DNA of 64,000 nt from Chrysemys picta bellii (Eukaryota > Chordata > Testudines > Emydidae), in contig NC_088800.1 of assembly GCF_011386835.1 (NCBI RefSeq), forward strand, positions 53,411,439 to 53,475,438, written 5' to 3'. The stretch's first letter is position 1. Each line of letters starts with the position of its first letter. The notes below the pieces were generated by a model that saw nothing but the letters and a program-made list of their open reading frames with translations, did no database searches and was not told where the DNA came from. The translations under genes and the position numbers were made by a program. Shown here one piece after another: positions 10,976 through 23,193 of this stretch.

Positions 10976-11234
10976 TATTATTATTAATTATGAAAAGACC
11001 AAAAATAAAAATCTAATAAAAATGACACGATAAATCAGCAAAGTGAACAAAGGAAGTGGGCCATATGGAAAAGGAGTAATGTGATTGGATACATTTAGGG
11101 TCAAATTCCCTGCAACCTTTTTTGTTGGTGGTGGTGGTGGTTTTTAAATGTTTATGGTCACATTTTTAAAACAGGAGCGCACACAAAGATATATGGGGAC
11201 CACAGCAATCGCAAGGCACAAGTGTGACAGGTCA
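10976..11234. other. AT-rich non-coding DNA with a short GGT repeat
   Basis: Contains TTATTATTATTAATTA-like low complexity near 10975 and a short GGTGGTGGTGG run near 11127. No gene seen. Confidence 0.5.
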
Positions 11235-11340
11235 TATTTTTAAAAGTGGAGGGTCACATTCCCAGCTGGTGTAAATTGATATACCTCCATCAAAGTCAAC
11301 AGAGCTACACCGATTTATACATACCTGCTGGTGATCTGGC
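11235..11340. repeat. Old foldback repeat (GCTGGTGTAAAT type)
   Basis: The left part reads CAGCTGGTGTAAATTGATAT and the right part is roughly its complement (ATTTATAC...GCTGGTGATCTGGC), with GTCAACAGAGCTAC in the middle. A second copy lies at 59205-59295. The shared order and inverted ends mark it as an old interspersed element, probably a MITE. Confidence 0.6.
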
Positions 11341-11583
11341 TGAAAACATCTGCTTTAATGCTTTTTCTTTATTAGACTTGTCACATATTGAATAAATTTT
11401 AAAAAAATATTTAAATGTTGCGTAGTATTTTCAATACCAGACTTTCAGTGAAGGGAAATGTGCATTTTCAATATTAATACAAATCAGGAGATAAATCAAA
11501 GTTAGAAATGAACCTCCAAAACATTTGCAATCCGGTTCCTATACTCCTGGATATCTGAATATTTAAGTCTCTACATAATGTAA

Positions 11584-11868
11584 GGCTTGGTCTACACTAA
11601 ACCCCCAAATCGAAGTAAGGTACGCAACTTCAGCTACGTGAATAACGTAGCTGAAGTCGACGTACCTTAGTTCAAACTTACCGCGGTCCAGACCCGGCAG
11701 GCAGGCTCCCCCGTCGACTCCGCGTACTCCTCGCGGCGAGCAGGATTACCGGAGTCGACGGGGAACACTTCTGAGTTCGATTTATCGCGTCCAGACAAGA
11801 CGCGATAAATCGAACCCAGAAGTTCGATTGCCTGCCGCCGAACCAGCGCGGTAAGTATAGACAAGCCC
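11584..11868. mobile_element. PIF/Harbinger-type MITE
   Basis: The 285-bp element has ends GGCTTGGTCTACACT and AGTATAGACAAGCCC, which are complementary with a few changes. It is flanked by TAA on both sides (11581-11583 and 11869-11871), the TWA duplication of PIF/Harbinger elements. The interior holds several nested hairpins (CTTCAGCTACGTGAATAACGTAGCTGAAG region; GCGATAAATCGA pair). No coding sequence. Confidence 0.85.
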
Positions 11869-11871
11869 TAA

Positions 11872-12774
11872 GATGCGAGTCTCATTGGACAAGACATGTT
11901 CAAAGTAGATTCAAATAACAATGTACAGGCTGTCATTTAGGAAATGTCTGAAGAGGGAAAATGATTAAAAAAATAGACAAGTTCCATACATCTTTCTTAA
12001 GTAATATCTCAGAGTCCATCTCAAATTCTTGGAGCCACTTCAGCTGTCCCAATTTGAGAGGGTATAGAGTCAGAGAATTAGAAGATAAATTAATTAAGAA
12101 CTGGCTTATGTCTCCAGACCGTTTTCCAAAAACATTTTATTTAGATTTTGCTGCCTAATTCTGTAATAAGAATCATAACCCTTTGATTTGAACATGACCT
12201 TCGTGGGGGGATTGACAAATGAAGTGTGATATCTTCCTCACACCTACTTGCAAGCCCAGGATAAAGCTGCGTCTTTGTCCCAGTGAAAACAGATTAATCT
12301 AACTACTTGTCAGCACAGGAGTGAAAAGCCAGCTTGATGGACCTAGAACTTCAGATACACATAGGTGTTCCCAGAGTTGCTGTCACAACCAAGAGACACT
12401 GTCATTATAAAGGGGCTTTATCTGCTGAAGCAACTGTAAAAAAACCATAGCAAAATGTAGTTTTATGTATTTTACAGAGTTCTGTATTCTCTGCACTGCA
12501 CCTACTGTGGCTGCCTGAAGCTTGTATGTTGCAGGAAACCCTGGAAGGGCCTCGCCGGCATCCCTAGGTGGGAGCCAGGTATACTGCAGCCCCTGGAGCC
12601 TCGAAGGCCTGGAGTGACTGACACCTCACAAGCAGTCCTCTGGTGCCTATGGATGGTACTGCATTTTGCAGGCCCTCAGGTGCCCTATAGATGGTACAAT
12701 GTCTAGTGTATTTTACAGTTGGGACATTAGCCCCACTCACTCCTGTGACCAGATGCATCAGCAAATGTTAACGA
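11872..12774. other. Non-coding DNA, no gene supported
   Basis: Two frames of about 65 codons are present but without family resemblance. 12540-12740 has a somewhat GC-richer, repeated look (two similar TGGTRCTG/ATGGTAC phrases) that I cannot assign. Confidence 0.4.
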
Positions 12775-13030
12775 TTTAATCCTCACAACAGCCCTGTTGA
12801 GGAGGCAACTATTATTATCCCCACTTTATAAATGAATAATGATACTCATTCACAGATGGGGAAACTGAGGCACGGGGAGGGTAATGCCCTAATTTTCAGA
12901 GGTCTGAGCACTCACAAGTCTCCTCGAAGTCACTGGGAAGTGCATGTGCTCGGCATCTCTGCAAACTGAGCCATAAATTACTTGTCCAAAGTCACATAAT
13001 GAGTCAGTGTCAGAGCCAGCCTGATGCATA
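12775..13030 (-). mobile_element. MIR-like SINE fragment
   Basis: On the plus strand it reads AATCCTCACAACAGCCCTGT, ATTATTATCCCCACTTTATA, GATGGGGAAACTGAGGCAC and AAAGTCACATAATGAGTCAG. These are the reverse complement of the MIR/CORE-SINE body. It is diverged and interrupted by about 60 bp near 12900. Confidence 0.75.
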
Positions 13031-13431
13031 GTCTCCTGCTCCAATTGCTAGATGATCTCCTCTATATACTCACTGGCTTTTACAAAGACTACTGCATTTT
13101 GTTGTTTAATATCCATTTTCTTCGGGAAATAGTAGTTCAAATTGAAAAAACAATTCTGCTGGTAGATGAAATGTCACTGTGGAGGTGCTACACTTCTATA
13201 GCTTTCTGTAAAATGGTTTTCAGATCTGCTTCCCATTCACTCTGTCTCAGGAGTGTGCAGCTGATATTTGGGTCTCATGTAGAGTGATAGGAGTTCTGCA
13301 GTACATTGTAACATAAACTAACCTAAAATACTGCATCTTATTCCTGGTTTCCAAAGGCTTTCTCAAACAAGTGTGAGATGTAAGGCCATCTCTTGTGCCA
13401 ATTAAAGCAAGAATGAGATACAGAGAAATGT
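13031..13431. other. Non-coding DNA, no gene seen
   Basis: An 87-codon frame at 13024-13287 has no recognisable domain, and the segment ends at the LTR of the second provirus. Confidence 0.45.
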
Positions 13432-13435
13432 CTAT

Positions 13436-14046
13436 TGTGACAAAGTTCCTCCTCTATCTTGGTGGGTCCTGCGCTTATTGGCGGATTTTCTTGCCGCAGA
13501 TATTCACCATGTGGGTTGGGGAACAGCCCAGAGACCTTCCCCTCTTGAAGAACCCACAGTCCAGGTCAATTGGGAGGTTTGGGGGGAACCCGGGCCCGCC
13601 CTCTACTCCGGGTTCCAGCCCAGGGCCCTGTGGACTGCAGCTGTCTATAGTGCCTCCTGTAACAGCTGCATGACAGCTACAACTCCCTGGGCTACTTCCC
13701 CATGCCCTCCTCCAAACACCTTCTTTATTCTCACCATAGGACCTTCCTCCTGGTCTCTGATAATGCTTGTGCTCCTCAATCCTCCAGCAGCACACTCTCA
13801 CTCTCACCAACCCTTGCGCCTCTTGCTCCCAGCTCCTCACACTCGCACCACAAACTGAAGTGAGCTCATTTTTAAAACCCAGGTGCCCTGATTAGCCTGC
13901 CTGCCTGAACTGGTTCTAGCAGGTTCCTGATTACTCTAGTACAGCCCCTGCTCTGGTCATTCAGGGAACAGAAAACTACTCATCCAGTGACCAGTATATT
14001 TGCCCTCTACCAGACTCCTGTACAACACTGGTCTGGGTCTGTCACA
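13436..14046 (-). repeat. 3' LTR of second Gypsy provirus
   Basis: 611 bp with ends TGTGACA...TGTCACA, which are inverted copies of each other. It aligns well with 24712-25377; the two share long identical blocks such as ACAGCCCAGAGACCTTCCCC. It lacks about 60 bp present in the other LTR. Confidence 0.9.
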
Positions 14047-14049
14047 TAT

Positions 14050-15483
14050 CCCTCTCCCCTGCTCAATGCCAAGGGGTTGGGCAGCTTGGGATGCCAGACA
14101 GTGCACACCTGACAAGCCATCGGCGTTGCCATGACGGCTCCCTGCTCTGTGTTGCACACGGAACTGGAAAGGTTGGAGGGATAAGAACCATCTGGTCACC
14201 CTTGTGTTCTTCTCCATGTTCCGCTGCATCAATTGAAGAGGGGCATGGTCGGTCACGAGGACAAATCTGCGCCTGAGCAGCTAGTAGCGCAATGTTTCCA
14301 TGGCCCATTTTACAGCGAGGCATTCTCTCTCCACCACTGCATATTTTTGTTCCCTTGGAAGAAGTTTCCGACTGAGGTATAGAATTGGGTGTTCCTCCTC
14401 CCCGACCACCTGTGATAGAACGGCCCCCAACCCTACTTCCGATGCATCCGTCTGCAGGATAAACTCCTTGGTGAAATCAGGGGCTATCGGTATGGGGTTA
14501 CTGCAGAGGGCAGTCTGTAGGTCTGTGAATGCTTCCTCTGCTGCATCAGACCATCTCACCAGATCAGGTCCACCAGCTTTCACTAGGTCTGTCAGGGGGC
14601 TTGCCCTTGTGGCAAAGTGGGGATAAATCATCGGTAATACCCCACCACACCTAGGAACACCCGGACTTGTTTCTTGCGACTTGGTCGGGGCCAATTTTGG
14701 ATGGCCTCTAACTTGTTCACTTGGGGTTTTACCAAACCTTTTTCCACAATGTAGCCAAGATATTTGGCCTCTGAAAACCCTACAGCACACTTGGCAGGGT
14801 TTGCTGTAAGGCCAGCTCGCCTGAAGGTATCGAGGACTGCCTCCACCTTCTCCAGGTGGGTTTCCCAGTCTGGGGTATGAATGACCACATCATCCAAGTA
14901 GGCAGCAGCATAACTGTTATGCTTGTCCATGAGGCCCTGGAAGGTAGCTGGGGCCCTCATGTAGTCCAAAAGGGAGGACAGTATATTGAAAAAGACCCTC
15001 TGGTGTAGAGAACACAGTCTTTTCCTTTGCGTCTTCTGCAAGGGGAATCTGCCAGTACCCCTTTGTCAAGTCTAGGGTAGTCAAGTACCGGGCATTACCC
15101 AGACGGTCCACTAGCTCATCTATGCGATGTATGGGGTACGCGTCGAACTGGGATACTTCGTTTAGTCGCCGGAAATCGTTGCAAAATCTTGTGGTGCCAT
15201 CAGGTTTGGGCACCAGCACGATTGGACTGGACCACTGACTGTGGGATTCTTCCATGATCCCCAACTCCAGCATTTTTTTTTTTACTTCTGCTTTTATTTC
15301 CTCCCTTTTTGCCGCTGGCACCCGATAGGGCCTCATTGTTACTCTGGCCCCAGGGTTCATGACGATGTGGTGATATGTCTCGGTTGTTCGACCCGGTTTT
15401 GCCGAGAACACATCTTGGTTCCGGAAGATCATCTCAGACATCTCATTCTTCTGGTCTGGTGTTAAATCGGGAGACACTCTCAC
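14050..15483 (-). pseudogene. Gypsy RT and RNase H of second provirus (frameshifted)
   Basis: RT begins in 15483-14917 with ILVPEDH-like and VTMRPYRVPAAKREEIK segments, then QWSSPIVLVPKPDGTTRFC, LTTLDLTKGYWQIPL (first catalytic Asp) and VLPFGL. A frameshift follows, and 15041-14628 continues with APATFQGLMD and AAAYLDDVVI (catalytic Asp pair). 14790-14281 carries the start of RNase H (LQTDASEVGLGAVLSQ, then EREQKYAVVERECLAVKWA), and 14256-14050 has MTDHAPL and the final HRAGSRHGNADGLS motif. At least three frame changes make it non-functional, although the visible catalytic residues are kept. Confidence 0.88.
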
Positions 15484-15504
15484 CTGTTTGGAAGGCTTGT
15501 TTTC

Positions 15505-17238
15505 CTAGGTTAGGTCTTTTTGGACTGTTGTGCATGCCTCTTGTGCATGCCAGGGTTTCAGAAGGTTAACATGATAAATCTGTTCTTGTTTTCTGCGTCC
15601 TGGCTGCCGCATCTTGTAGGTTACTTTCCCCACAGGTTCAACCACCTCATAGGGCCCCTGCCTTTGGGCCAGAAGCTTGCTTTCTGCCGTGGGTACCAAC
15701 ACCATAACCCGATCCCCTGGTTGGAACTGTCACACTTTTGCCTGGCGATTGTAATGGGTTCGCTGGGCCTCCTGTGCCTTCTCCAAATGTTTCCGTACAA
15801 TAGGGGTAACCCGGGCTATCCGGTCTTGCATCTGCATTACATGCTCTATTATATTTCTCCCCTCATTGGGTTCCTCTTCCCAGATCTCTTTGGCAATATC
15901 TAGTATGCCACGGGGGTGACGCCCGTATAATAACTCGAAAGGGGAAAACCCAGTTGAGGCCTGAGGTACCTCCCGGATAGCGAACATAAGGTAGGGTAGT
16001 AGAGTGTCCCAATCCTTCCCGTCCCGACTTACCACCTTCTTTATCATAGCCTTGAGGGTTTGGTTAAACCTTTCTACCAACCCATCAGTCTGCGGATGGT
16101 AGACCAAAGTTCTCAGGGTATGTATATGGAGCAGCGTACAGAGGTCCTTCATTAGCTTCGACATAAATGGGGTTCCTTTGTCGGTTAATATCTCCTTCGG
16201 TAGCCCCATTCGGGCAAAGATCCCCACCAGCTCTTTGGCTATAGTTTTAGAGGCCGTGTTCCTCAGGGGGATGGCTTCTGGGTAGCGAGTAGCATAGTCT
16301 GAAACAACAAGTATATATTGGTGGCCCCGAGCAGTCTTCTTCAGGGGTCCCACTAGGTCCATGGCTATTCGCTGGAAGGGTACCTCTATGATGGGAAAGG
16401 GTACTAAAGGTGCCCTCAAGTGGGGACTGAGACGGTGCAGCTGACACTCCGGGCAGGAGGCACAGTACCTCCGCACTTCATGTACTCCGGGCCAGAAGAA
16501 CCGTCGTAGGACTCGTGCCAGGGTCTTCTCTACCCCCAAATGCCCCCCAAAAAGATGACTATGAGCAAGACTTAATACAGCGTTCTGGTGTTTTTGAGGT
16601 ACTAGGATCTGCTGTACCTTCTGCCCCTGTACTGGTGCAACCCGGTATAAGAGATCCTTCTTCATTATGAAGTAGGGTCCTGGTCCCTGGGTTTTCCCTT
16701 CCACGGGGACCCCATCTATTTCAGTCACCTTCTTCCTAATGTGGTCATACCTTGGGTCTTCTGCCTGGTCCCGTCCAAAATTTCCTCTCCCGGGGCTAAT
16801 CTGCCCAAGATCTAGGGTCCCAGTCTCTGTTGCCTCTACTGGTTCAGAAGCATTAGGGTGGGGGTCAGACTCAGGTGCTTCTCCCTCTTGTGTGGCCTCC
16901 TTTTCAGCTGCGCGGGTCCGCCTACCTACAAGAGTGACCCTCTGGCTTTGGGTCAGTATTCGGGTTCCCAAAGCCTTAGCTGCTCTTCTTTCCCTTTTTG
17001 TCTTTCTACCCTGTCTGGGAGTGGAGAACAAATCTGGGGATATTTCAGAGAAGATTGGGGGTTGACAGTCTGCTGTGGATGCCTCACCAATTTTAGGGTC
17101 CCCATCTTTCTCCAATCCCCCTACTGGGAGTAAGTTTCCAAACTCTGGGAAGTCCCTCCCTATGAGCACCGGGTATGGGAGTTTAGGGACTACACCTGCT
17201 GCTACCTCAGTAGTGTTCCCTTGGATCTCGATTTTCAC
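15505..17238 (-). CDS. Gypsy integrase with end of protease (one internal stop)
   Basis: 17238-15730 is a 502-codon open frame. Residues 1-35 end the protease (KLPYPVLIGRDFPEF); a polar linker runs to about residue 165. Next is an H2C2 finger (HLFGGHLG ... CASCPEC) and the integrase core with all three catalytic residues visible: IAMDLVGPL, ILTDKGTPF and DGLVERFNQTL. After a single TGA near 15727 the same frame continues at 15705-15505 with a GPY/F domain (QGPYEVVEPVG, IYHVNLLKPW). A further in-frame TAG then leads to RT in the same frame, so originally this was one pol ORF. It catalyses insertion of cDNA into host DNA in active relatives. Confidence 0.9.
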
Positions 17239-17303
17239 TGGGATGGTGGGGTAGTAACTAACTGTCCCATGTTATCCTCGTACGTTTAGCCTGTAGCAGC
17301 TGA

Positions 17304-18266
17304 CTATGTTTCACAAGCTTCCCTGAGGTAAGCGTGATAGCAGCTGCCCGAATCAACCAGTGCCGTGGTCCCTACCCCATTTAGTTTCACTGGTCTGGTA
17401 TATATATGTGGGGTTAGTGAGACCCCCACAAGGTGGATTAGGGAGCATGGATCTGCCCAGTTCCCCAGGTTACACTGCATAGGCTCCTCAGCATTGGGAC
17501 ACTGTGCAGCTATGTGTCCCCCTCTCCCCGCAGGCATAACATCTGTATGGAGCCCTAGGTGTTCCCCGGTCTCTTGGTTTGGGCAGTCTAACATCCCTAT
17601 CCTCTTCTCCCTCAGTGCTCTGACTCTTTATGGCCTCTGATGGGCCTTCAGCCTCTCTCTTTTTCCACCTGGGCCCTCCTTGTGGCCCAGTCACCCGAAC
17701 TTTAGGGCTTGGTGCTGCTAGTTTAACCCAGGGTGCCTCTTCCTTAACTGGTCGGGTCAGCTCCCTCGCTGTCCTTCGCCTCTCTACCAGGGTGACAACC
17801 TCGTCATAGGTGCAGGGTTCGTTCTGGCTTACCCAGGCACAAAGGTCTGGTGGTAGTCCCCTCATGTATCGGTCGATGACCAGAACAGCTGCAAGATGGA
17901 TGAGGTCATACAATTGGGACCGTGGGGTTTTGTCTTCCTGGTACCTCCAACCGTGATACTGCTGGGCCCGCACTGCTGTCGTTACCCCAGATCTGGCCAG
18001 GATCTCTGCTTTCAGCTACCGTCTGCCACAGCCTCTTCAGGCAGATCATAGTAGGCCTTCTGGGCCTCCCCACACAGGAATGGGGCAAGGATGCCAGACC
18101 ACTCATCTCGAGGCCAGGCCTCCCGTAGGTCTGTCCTCTCAAAGGCCAGAAGGTATGCCTCTACATCATCCACCCATGTCATTTTCTGCAGCCAATGGCT
18201 GGCCCGTATGAGCCGCGTTCCATCATGGCCGCGATTCAGCTCTGTAAGGGACTTTACCTGGTCGGT
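17304..18266 (-). pseudogene. Gag capsid/zinc knuckle and protease start (broken)
   Basis: In element orientation, 18266 downwards encodes a capsid-like stretch ([20 protein letters not shown], then [20 protein letters not shown]). It continues in another frame (17973-17488) to a CCHC zinc knuckle beginning CYACGERG. The knuckle itself is split by a frameshift: its second half, [10 protein letters not shown], is in the frame of 17594-17304. That frame also has TALVDSGS, the aspartic-protease active-site motif. The gag N-terminus lies beyond the DIRS insertion at 24475-24610. Confidence 0.82.
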
Positions 18267-18280
18267 CTTCTTCTTCGAGT

Positions 18281-18475
18281 GCTTGCTCATATCAATTCCA
18301 ATTAGGTGTGCGCGCGTCACGTGCATGATTGTCGGAGAATTTTCTGCCCTAGCAACACCCGGTGGGTCGGCTGTGGAGCCCCCTGGCGTGGCGCCTTCAT
18401 GGCGCCGGATATATACCCCAGCCGACCCAGCGCCCCCTCAGTTCCTTCTTACCGCCCCTGACGGTCTTTGGAACT
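18281..18475 (+). repeat. Left inverted terminal repeat of DIRS
   Basis: Reads GCTTGCTCATATCAATTCCA, then AGAATTTTCTGCCCTAGCAA, CCGGTGGGTCGGCTGTGGAG and GCGCCTTCATGGCGCC. The same blocks occur inverted at 24250-24442. A TATATA stretch near 18410 may be the promoter; transcription would run to the right into gag. Confidence 0.92.
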
Positions 18476-18661
18476 GTGGAGCGTGGCATAGTTGTTCTCC
18501 ACTCTCCCTAGCTTATCCTGTTAATTCTGTAGATAGTTGTAGTTATAGTTGTTGTATAGTGTTAGATAGTTATTCATCTTCATTGTTAAATAGTTGTAAA
18601 TAGTTAGCGGGGGTTAAGGGGGTTGTTCTCCCCTCTTTTCCCCCCGGCGCATAGCCGGGCT

Positions 18662-21200
18662 CATGCCCAAGGCTCCTGGCTTTAAGCCGTGCGCGTCCTG
18701 TGCTAAGCCTATGCCAACGGGTGATCCGCACCACTGAAGTGTCTAGGAGAGTCCCATCAGACAGATAAGTGCAAGATCTGTAAGGCCTTCAGACCGAGAA
18801 CCAAAAAGGAGCGGGACTTTAGGCTCAGGCAGCTCCTCATGGAGGCGGCACTTAGCCCAGATCCTCCCTCGGGGCGGCAAGCCCCGGCACTGAGCACCTC
18901 AGGCAGAATCGGATAAGGCCTCACGGCACCGGTCTCCTTCGGCACCGTGGCTGCCACAGGGGCCTCGGCGCCGTTCCCTGTCTCCAGGGCACAAGAAATC
19001 CTGCAAGGCACAGGAGACCGCTGTCCTGCAGACGCCGGCTCCCCCGGTGCCAGTGGTAGAGCCGCGTCCGCCTTTAGAGCGCCAGAAGTCGCAGATATCT
19101 GCTACACCGTTGACTCCGGCGCCACAGCCGTTGAGTCCGGTGCGGACTGGCTCACCACCTCGATCAGTGGTGGAGCCTTGTCTCCCGTCGACTCCGGAGA
19201 CCTTTGCAACGGCGAAAGACCGTATCGCTCTCATGGAGCCAGCACCATCTCAAACCGCGGCACCGCCCGCTCCTCGCACAGTGAAATCCAGGGGCAAGCC
19301 TGCCCTGGTACGCCCACCGTCTCCAGGCGGGGACTCACGGCACCGCTCCAGTCTCGGAGCAGGTCCCGACACCGCTCGCAGTCCCGACACCGACTATCAC
19401 CTCGGCACCGGTCGTACTCGCGGCCTAGGTCCTCTTCACGGCACCGGTCTACGTCTCGGTGCCGTCAGGATCATCGGTACCGATTGGACTCACGGCGTAG
19501 TTCTCGGCACCGGTATGAGCGCCGCTCCAGGTCGAGGGGCCGCTCCCGGTACCACGTCTACTCGCGGTCGTCGTCGTCGTCGTCGTCTAGGTCTAGATCC
19601 GGATCTCGGCACCGACATGGCCAGCGGCACCGATCCCGGTACCGCTCACCGGCACCGCGTAGGGACCGATCTCCTACGGACCGGCACCGATCGGCACCGT
19701 AGCGTGCTGAGCCCATTCAGCCACGTTCGGCACCGCCTTGGCCCTCGAGATCAGCGTCTCGCTCCTCCAACGGGGCTTCGAGATCAGCATACCCTCCTCA
19801 GGGTCAGGCTGCTGCTGCTGGCTTGGGCAACTGGCAGGAGGTGGCAGAGGACCCTGTGCAGGACCCTACGCATTGGTCTTTCTGGACCCCGTGGGCGTAT
19901 CACCAGGCGCAAGGGGCTCCACCATCAGCCTCTCACTCGGCACGCTCTGAGCCCAGAGTCCCGGAGGCCACCATCTCCCGTCTTCCCCCAGGGGGCATGG
20001 AGGCTCACGTGCCTACACCATCTCAGGCCCTGGACCCCGGGGTAGGTGATGCTCCGCTTCAGGGACCCTTAGAACAGGACCCTCCTTTAGACCCCTTGCC
20101 CCCGGAGGCATCCTTCTCATCTTCCCCGGATGAGGCGGTGGCGGGCACAACAGCCTCGGGCCAGCCCCCAATCGATCTTCGTACCCACCAGGACCTATTA
20201 CGTAGGGTGGCGCGTAATATGGACCTCCAGGCGGAGGAGATAGTAGAGGTGCAGGACCCAGTGGTGAGCATCCTCTCGGCTGATGCCCCATCCCGGGTAG
20301 CATTGCCACTAATTTGGATGATTCAGGCTAATGCCACTACCATATGGCAAACTCCTGCCTCTATTCGACCCACAGCCAGAGGCATAAAGAGGAAGTACTT
20401 CGTCCCTTCCAAGGACTATGAGTACTTATATACTCATCCCCCACCGTGCTCACTGGTTGTGTCTTCTGTAAATGCAAGAGAGCGTCACGGCCAGCAGGCG
20501 GCAGCGCCCAAATCGAAGGACGCTAAGCGCTTCGATTTGTTCAGGCGTAAGGTGTACTCGGCGGGAGGTCTGCAGCTTAGAGCGGCAAACCAACAGGCGC
20601 TCTTGAGCCGCTACAGCTTCAACTCATGGAATTCCATGGGAAAATTCAAAGAGTTGGTTCCCCAGGACTCAAGGGAAGAGTTTGGGGCCTTAGTGGAGGA
20701 GGGTAAGAAGGTGGCGAGGACCTCCTTACAAGCTTCATTGGACATAGCGGACTCGGCCGCCAGGACGCTGGCATCAGGCATCGCCATGCGACGAGTCTCC
20801 TGGCTCCAGGTCTCGGGCTTGCCGCCGAACTGCAGCAGACCCTGCAGGATTTACCTTTCGAGGGCCAGGGGTTGTTCTCGGAGAAGATGGACTCTCGGCT
20901 GCAGAGCCTCAAGGACTCGAGAACGATCATGCGCTCCCTGGGCATGCATGTCCCAGGGCCCCAGCGCAGACCCTTTAGGCCCCAGCCTCAAAGGTTCTAC
21001 CCTCCCCTGCCTCGTCCAAGACAGGACTTCGCCAGAAGGCGGGGATGAGGTGGTAGGTGAAGGTCGACCGGCCCTCAACCCGGTCAGAACCAGGGCCCGC
21101 CTAGACCACCTTCAGGTCCTAGACAAAACTTTTGAAGGTGCAGTCGAGGACGGCGCACCAGCCACTACCCAGGATCCATCTCCCTCTTTTCGGGATCGCC
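18662..21200 (+). pseudogene. DIRS gag-like protein region
   Basis: Starts at ATG 18662 (MPKAPGFKPC) with a Cys-rich beginning and then frameshifts. A middle stretch (about 19330-19700) codes for a very Arg/Ser/His-rich segment, probably nucleic-acid binding, with a run of Ser codons (TCGTCGTCGTCG near 19570). The later part, in the frame that starts at 19823, holds the C-terminal gag body (YEYLYTHPPPCSLVV; LLSRYSFNSWNSMGKFKELV) and leads directly into RT. The GGCACCG motif recurs very often at 18900-19720, giving a repetitive, CpG-rich composition. Confidence 0.75.
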
Positions 21201-21289
21201 TCTCCCGTTTCCACCATGCTTGGTCCCTCATAACATCAGACTGTTGGGTCCTTCGCACGATGGAGAGGGGTTACGCTATCCAATTTTCT

Positions 21290-23059
21290 TTGTTCCCCCC
21301 CTCCCACCCCTCCTCCCCGCCCCTCTTCAGGGACCCTTCTCACGAGCATCTCCTTATGCAGGAGGTTTTTGGCCTCCTATCTATGGGAGCCATAGAGGAG
21401 GTGCCACCAGAGTTAAGGGGCAGGGGGTTTTATTCCCGCTACTTCCTGATCCCCAAGTCAAAAGGGGGTCTGCGACCCATTTTAGACTTACGCGGACTCA
21501 ACAAATTCATAGTAAAGTTGAAGTTCCGCATGGTCTCCTTGGGGACCATTATCCCTTCCCTGGATCCTGGAGACTGGTTTGTCGCCCTCGACATGAAGGA
21601 CACATATTTTCATATAGCGATCTACCCCCCTCACAGGCGCTTTCTTTGATTTGTGGTAAACACAGTGCACTACCAATTTGCAGTCCTTCCCTTCGGCTTG
21701 TCCTCGGCTCCGAGAGTGTTCACAAAATGTATGGCTGTTGTGGCAGCATACCTTCGTTGACAAAGGATACAGGTGTTCCCATATTTAGACGACTGGCTGG
21801 TGCGCGGCCGCACCAGGGAGCAAGTTCAAGCTCACGTCCACATAATATTACAAACATTCCACGAGTTGGGAATTCTACTCAACAAAGAGAAGTCCACTCT
21901 GGAGCCAACTCAGAGGATAGAATTTATTGGGGCAGTCCTAGACTCCAGACTCGCCCGAGCTATTCTACCAGACAATCGTTTTCATACCGTCACAAGCATC
22001 ATTTGAGGGTTCCGGGCCTTTCCGATTACCACAATAAGGACGTGCCTTGCCCTATTGGGTCACATGGCCTCTTGCACTTATGTAACCAGGCACGCCAGAT
22101 TTTGACTTCGCCAACTTCAGGCCTGGATATCGTCAGTGTACCACTCTCATCGACACAGCCTAAACATGGTGGTCACAATCCCGACCTCGGTCCTGGCCTC
22201 TTTCACCTGGTGACTAGACCGCAAGGCGGTTTGCGCAGGAGTGCCGTTCCACGCCCCTCAACCTTCCCTGCACCTGGTCACCGACGCCTCATCTCTAGGT
22301 TGGGGCGCTCACCTTGGGGAGCACCATACCCAGGGAATGTGGACCGCACCCCAACTAGCCCTGCACATCAATGTTCGAGAGCTGATGGCGGTGCGCCTAG
22401 CCTGTCAGGCATTTCTCGGTCTCCTACAGGGCCGTTGCGTGTCAGTCCTCACCGACAACACCATGGCCATGTTTTACATCAACAAGCAAGGAGGAGCCCG
22501 GTCGTCGCTTCTATGCCAAGAGGCCATTCGTCTGTGGGAATTCTGCATCGCCCACTCGATACATCTCACGGCATCGTTCCTTCCTGGAGTCCAGAACACG
22601 CTAGCGGACCGTCTCAGCAGGTCCTTCCAGACGCACGAGTGGTCGATTTGCCCGGACATCATCTATTCCGTCTTCCAGAGGTGGGGATTTCCCCAGGTCG
22701 ACCTGTTCGCATCTCGAGCCAACAGGAAGTGCCACGCGTTCTGCTCCCTACAAGGGCAATCTCTGGACTCCCTGTCAGACGCGTTCCTTCTAACTTGGAA
22801 GAACCACCTGTTTTACACTTTTCCTCCGTTCCCACTGGTCCACAGGGTACTGCTCAAGCTACGCAGAGACCAGGCACGGGTGATTCTAGTCGCTCCAGCT
22901 TGGCCAAGGCAGCACTGGTACACCACGCTGTTGAAGCTATCGGTTCAAACACCGATCACGCTTCCCTTGTGCCGTGATCTGATCTCTCAGGATCACGGCC
23001 GACTGCGTCACCCCGACCTGCAGTCACTCCACCTCACAGCGTGGATGCTCCATGGCTGA
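21290..23059 (+). pseudogene. DIRS reverse transcriptase, RNase H and methyltransferase-like region
   Basis: One continuous frame, also used by the end of gag, interrupted by about five stops (first at 21648-21650). RT motifs: SKGGLRPILDLRGLN, FVALDMKDTYFHI (first catalytic Asp), VLPFGLSSAPRVF and FPYLDDWLV (catalytic Asp pair, near 21780). RNase H: LVTDASSLGWGAHL (near 22280), NVRELMAV and VLTDNTMAM, and FLPGVQNTLADRLSR (near 22590). After it come QVDLFASRANRKC and VILVAPAWP...W, the block of the phage-like methyltransferase domain of DIRS1-type elements. The stops are single-base changes, so decay is fairly recent. Confidence 0.88.
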
Positions 23060-23193
23060 ATCGCACAGAGCGGCAATGCTCGCATTCCGTCCAACAGATT
23101 CTGCTGGGAAGTAGAAAGCCCTCTACACGACCACTTACTTAGCCAAGTGGAAGCGTTTTTCCTGTTGGTGCGAGCAGCGAGCCACGCCCCCCC

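Noticed and set aside
13478..13858. Overlapping open frames of 92-126 codons, repeated at 24754-25077
   Set aside because: They lie within the two LTRs of the second provirus and recur only because the LTRs are copies; no domain.
21220..22977. 585-codon plus-strand frame overlapping DIRS RT
   Set aside because: It is an alternate frame of the RT-RNase H region; the real RT motifs are in the other frame, despite its stops.
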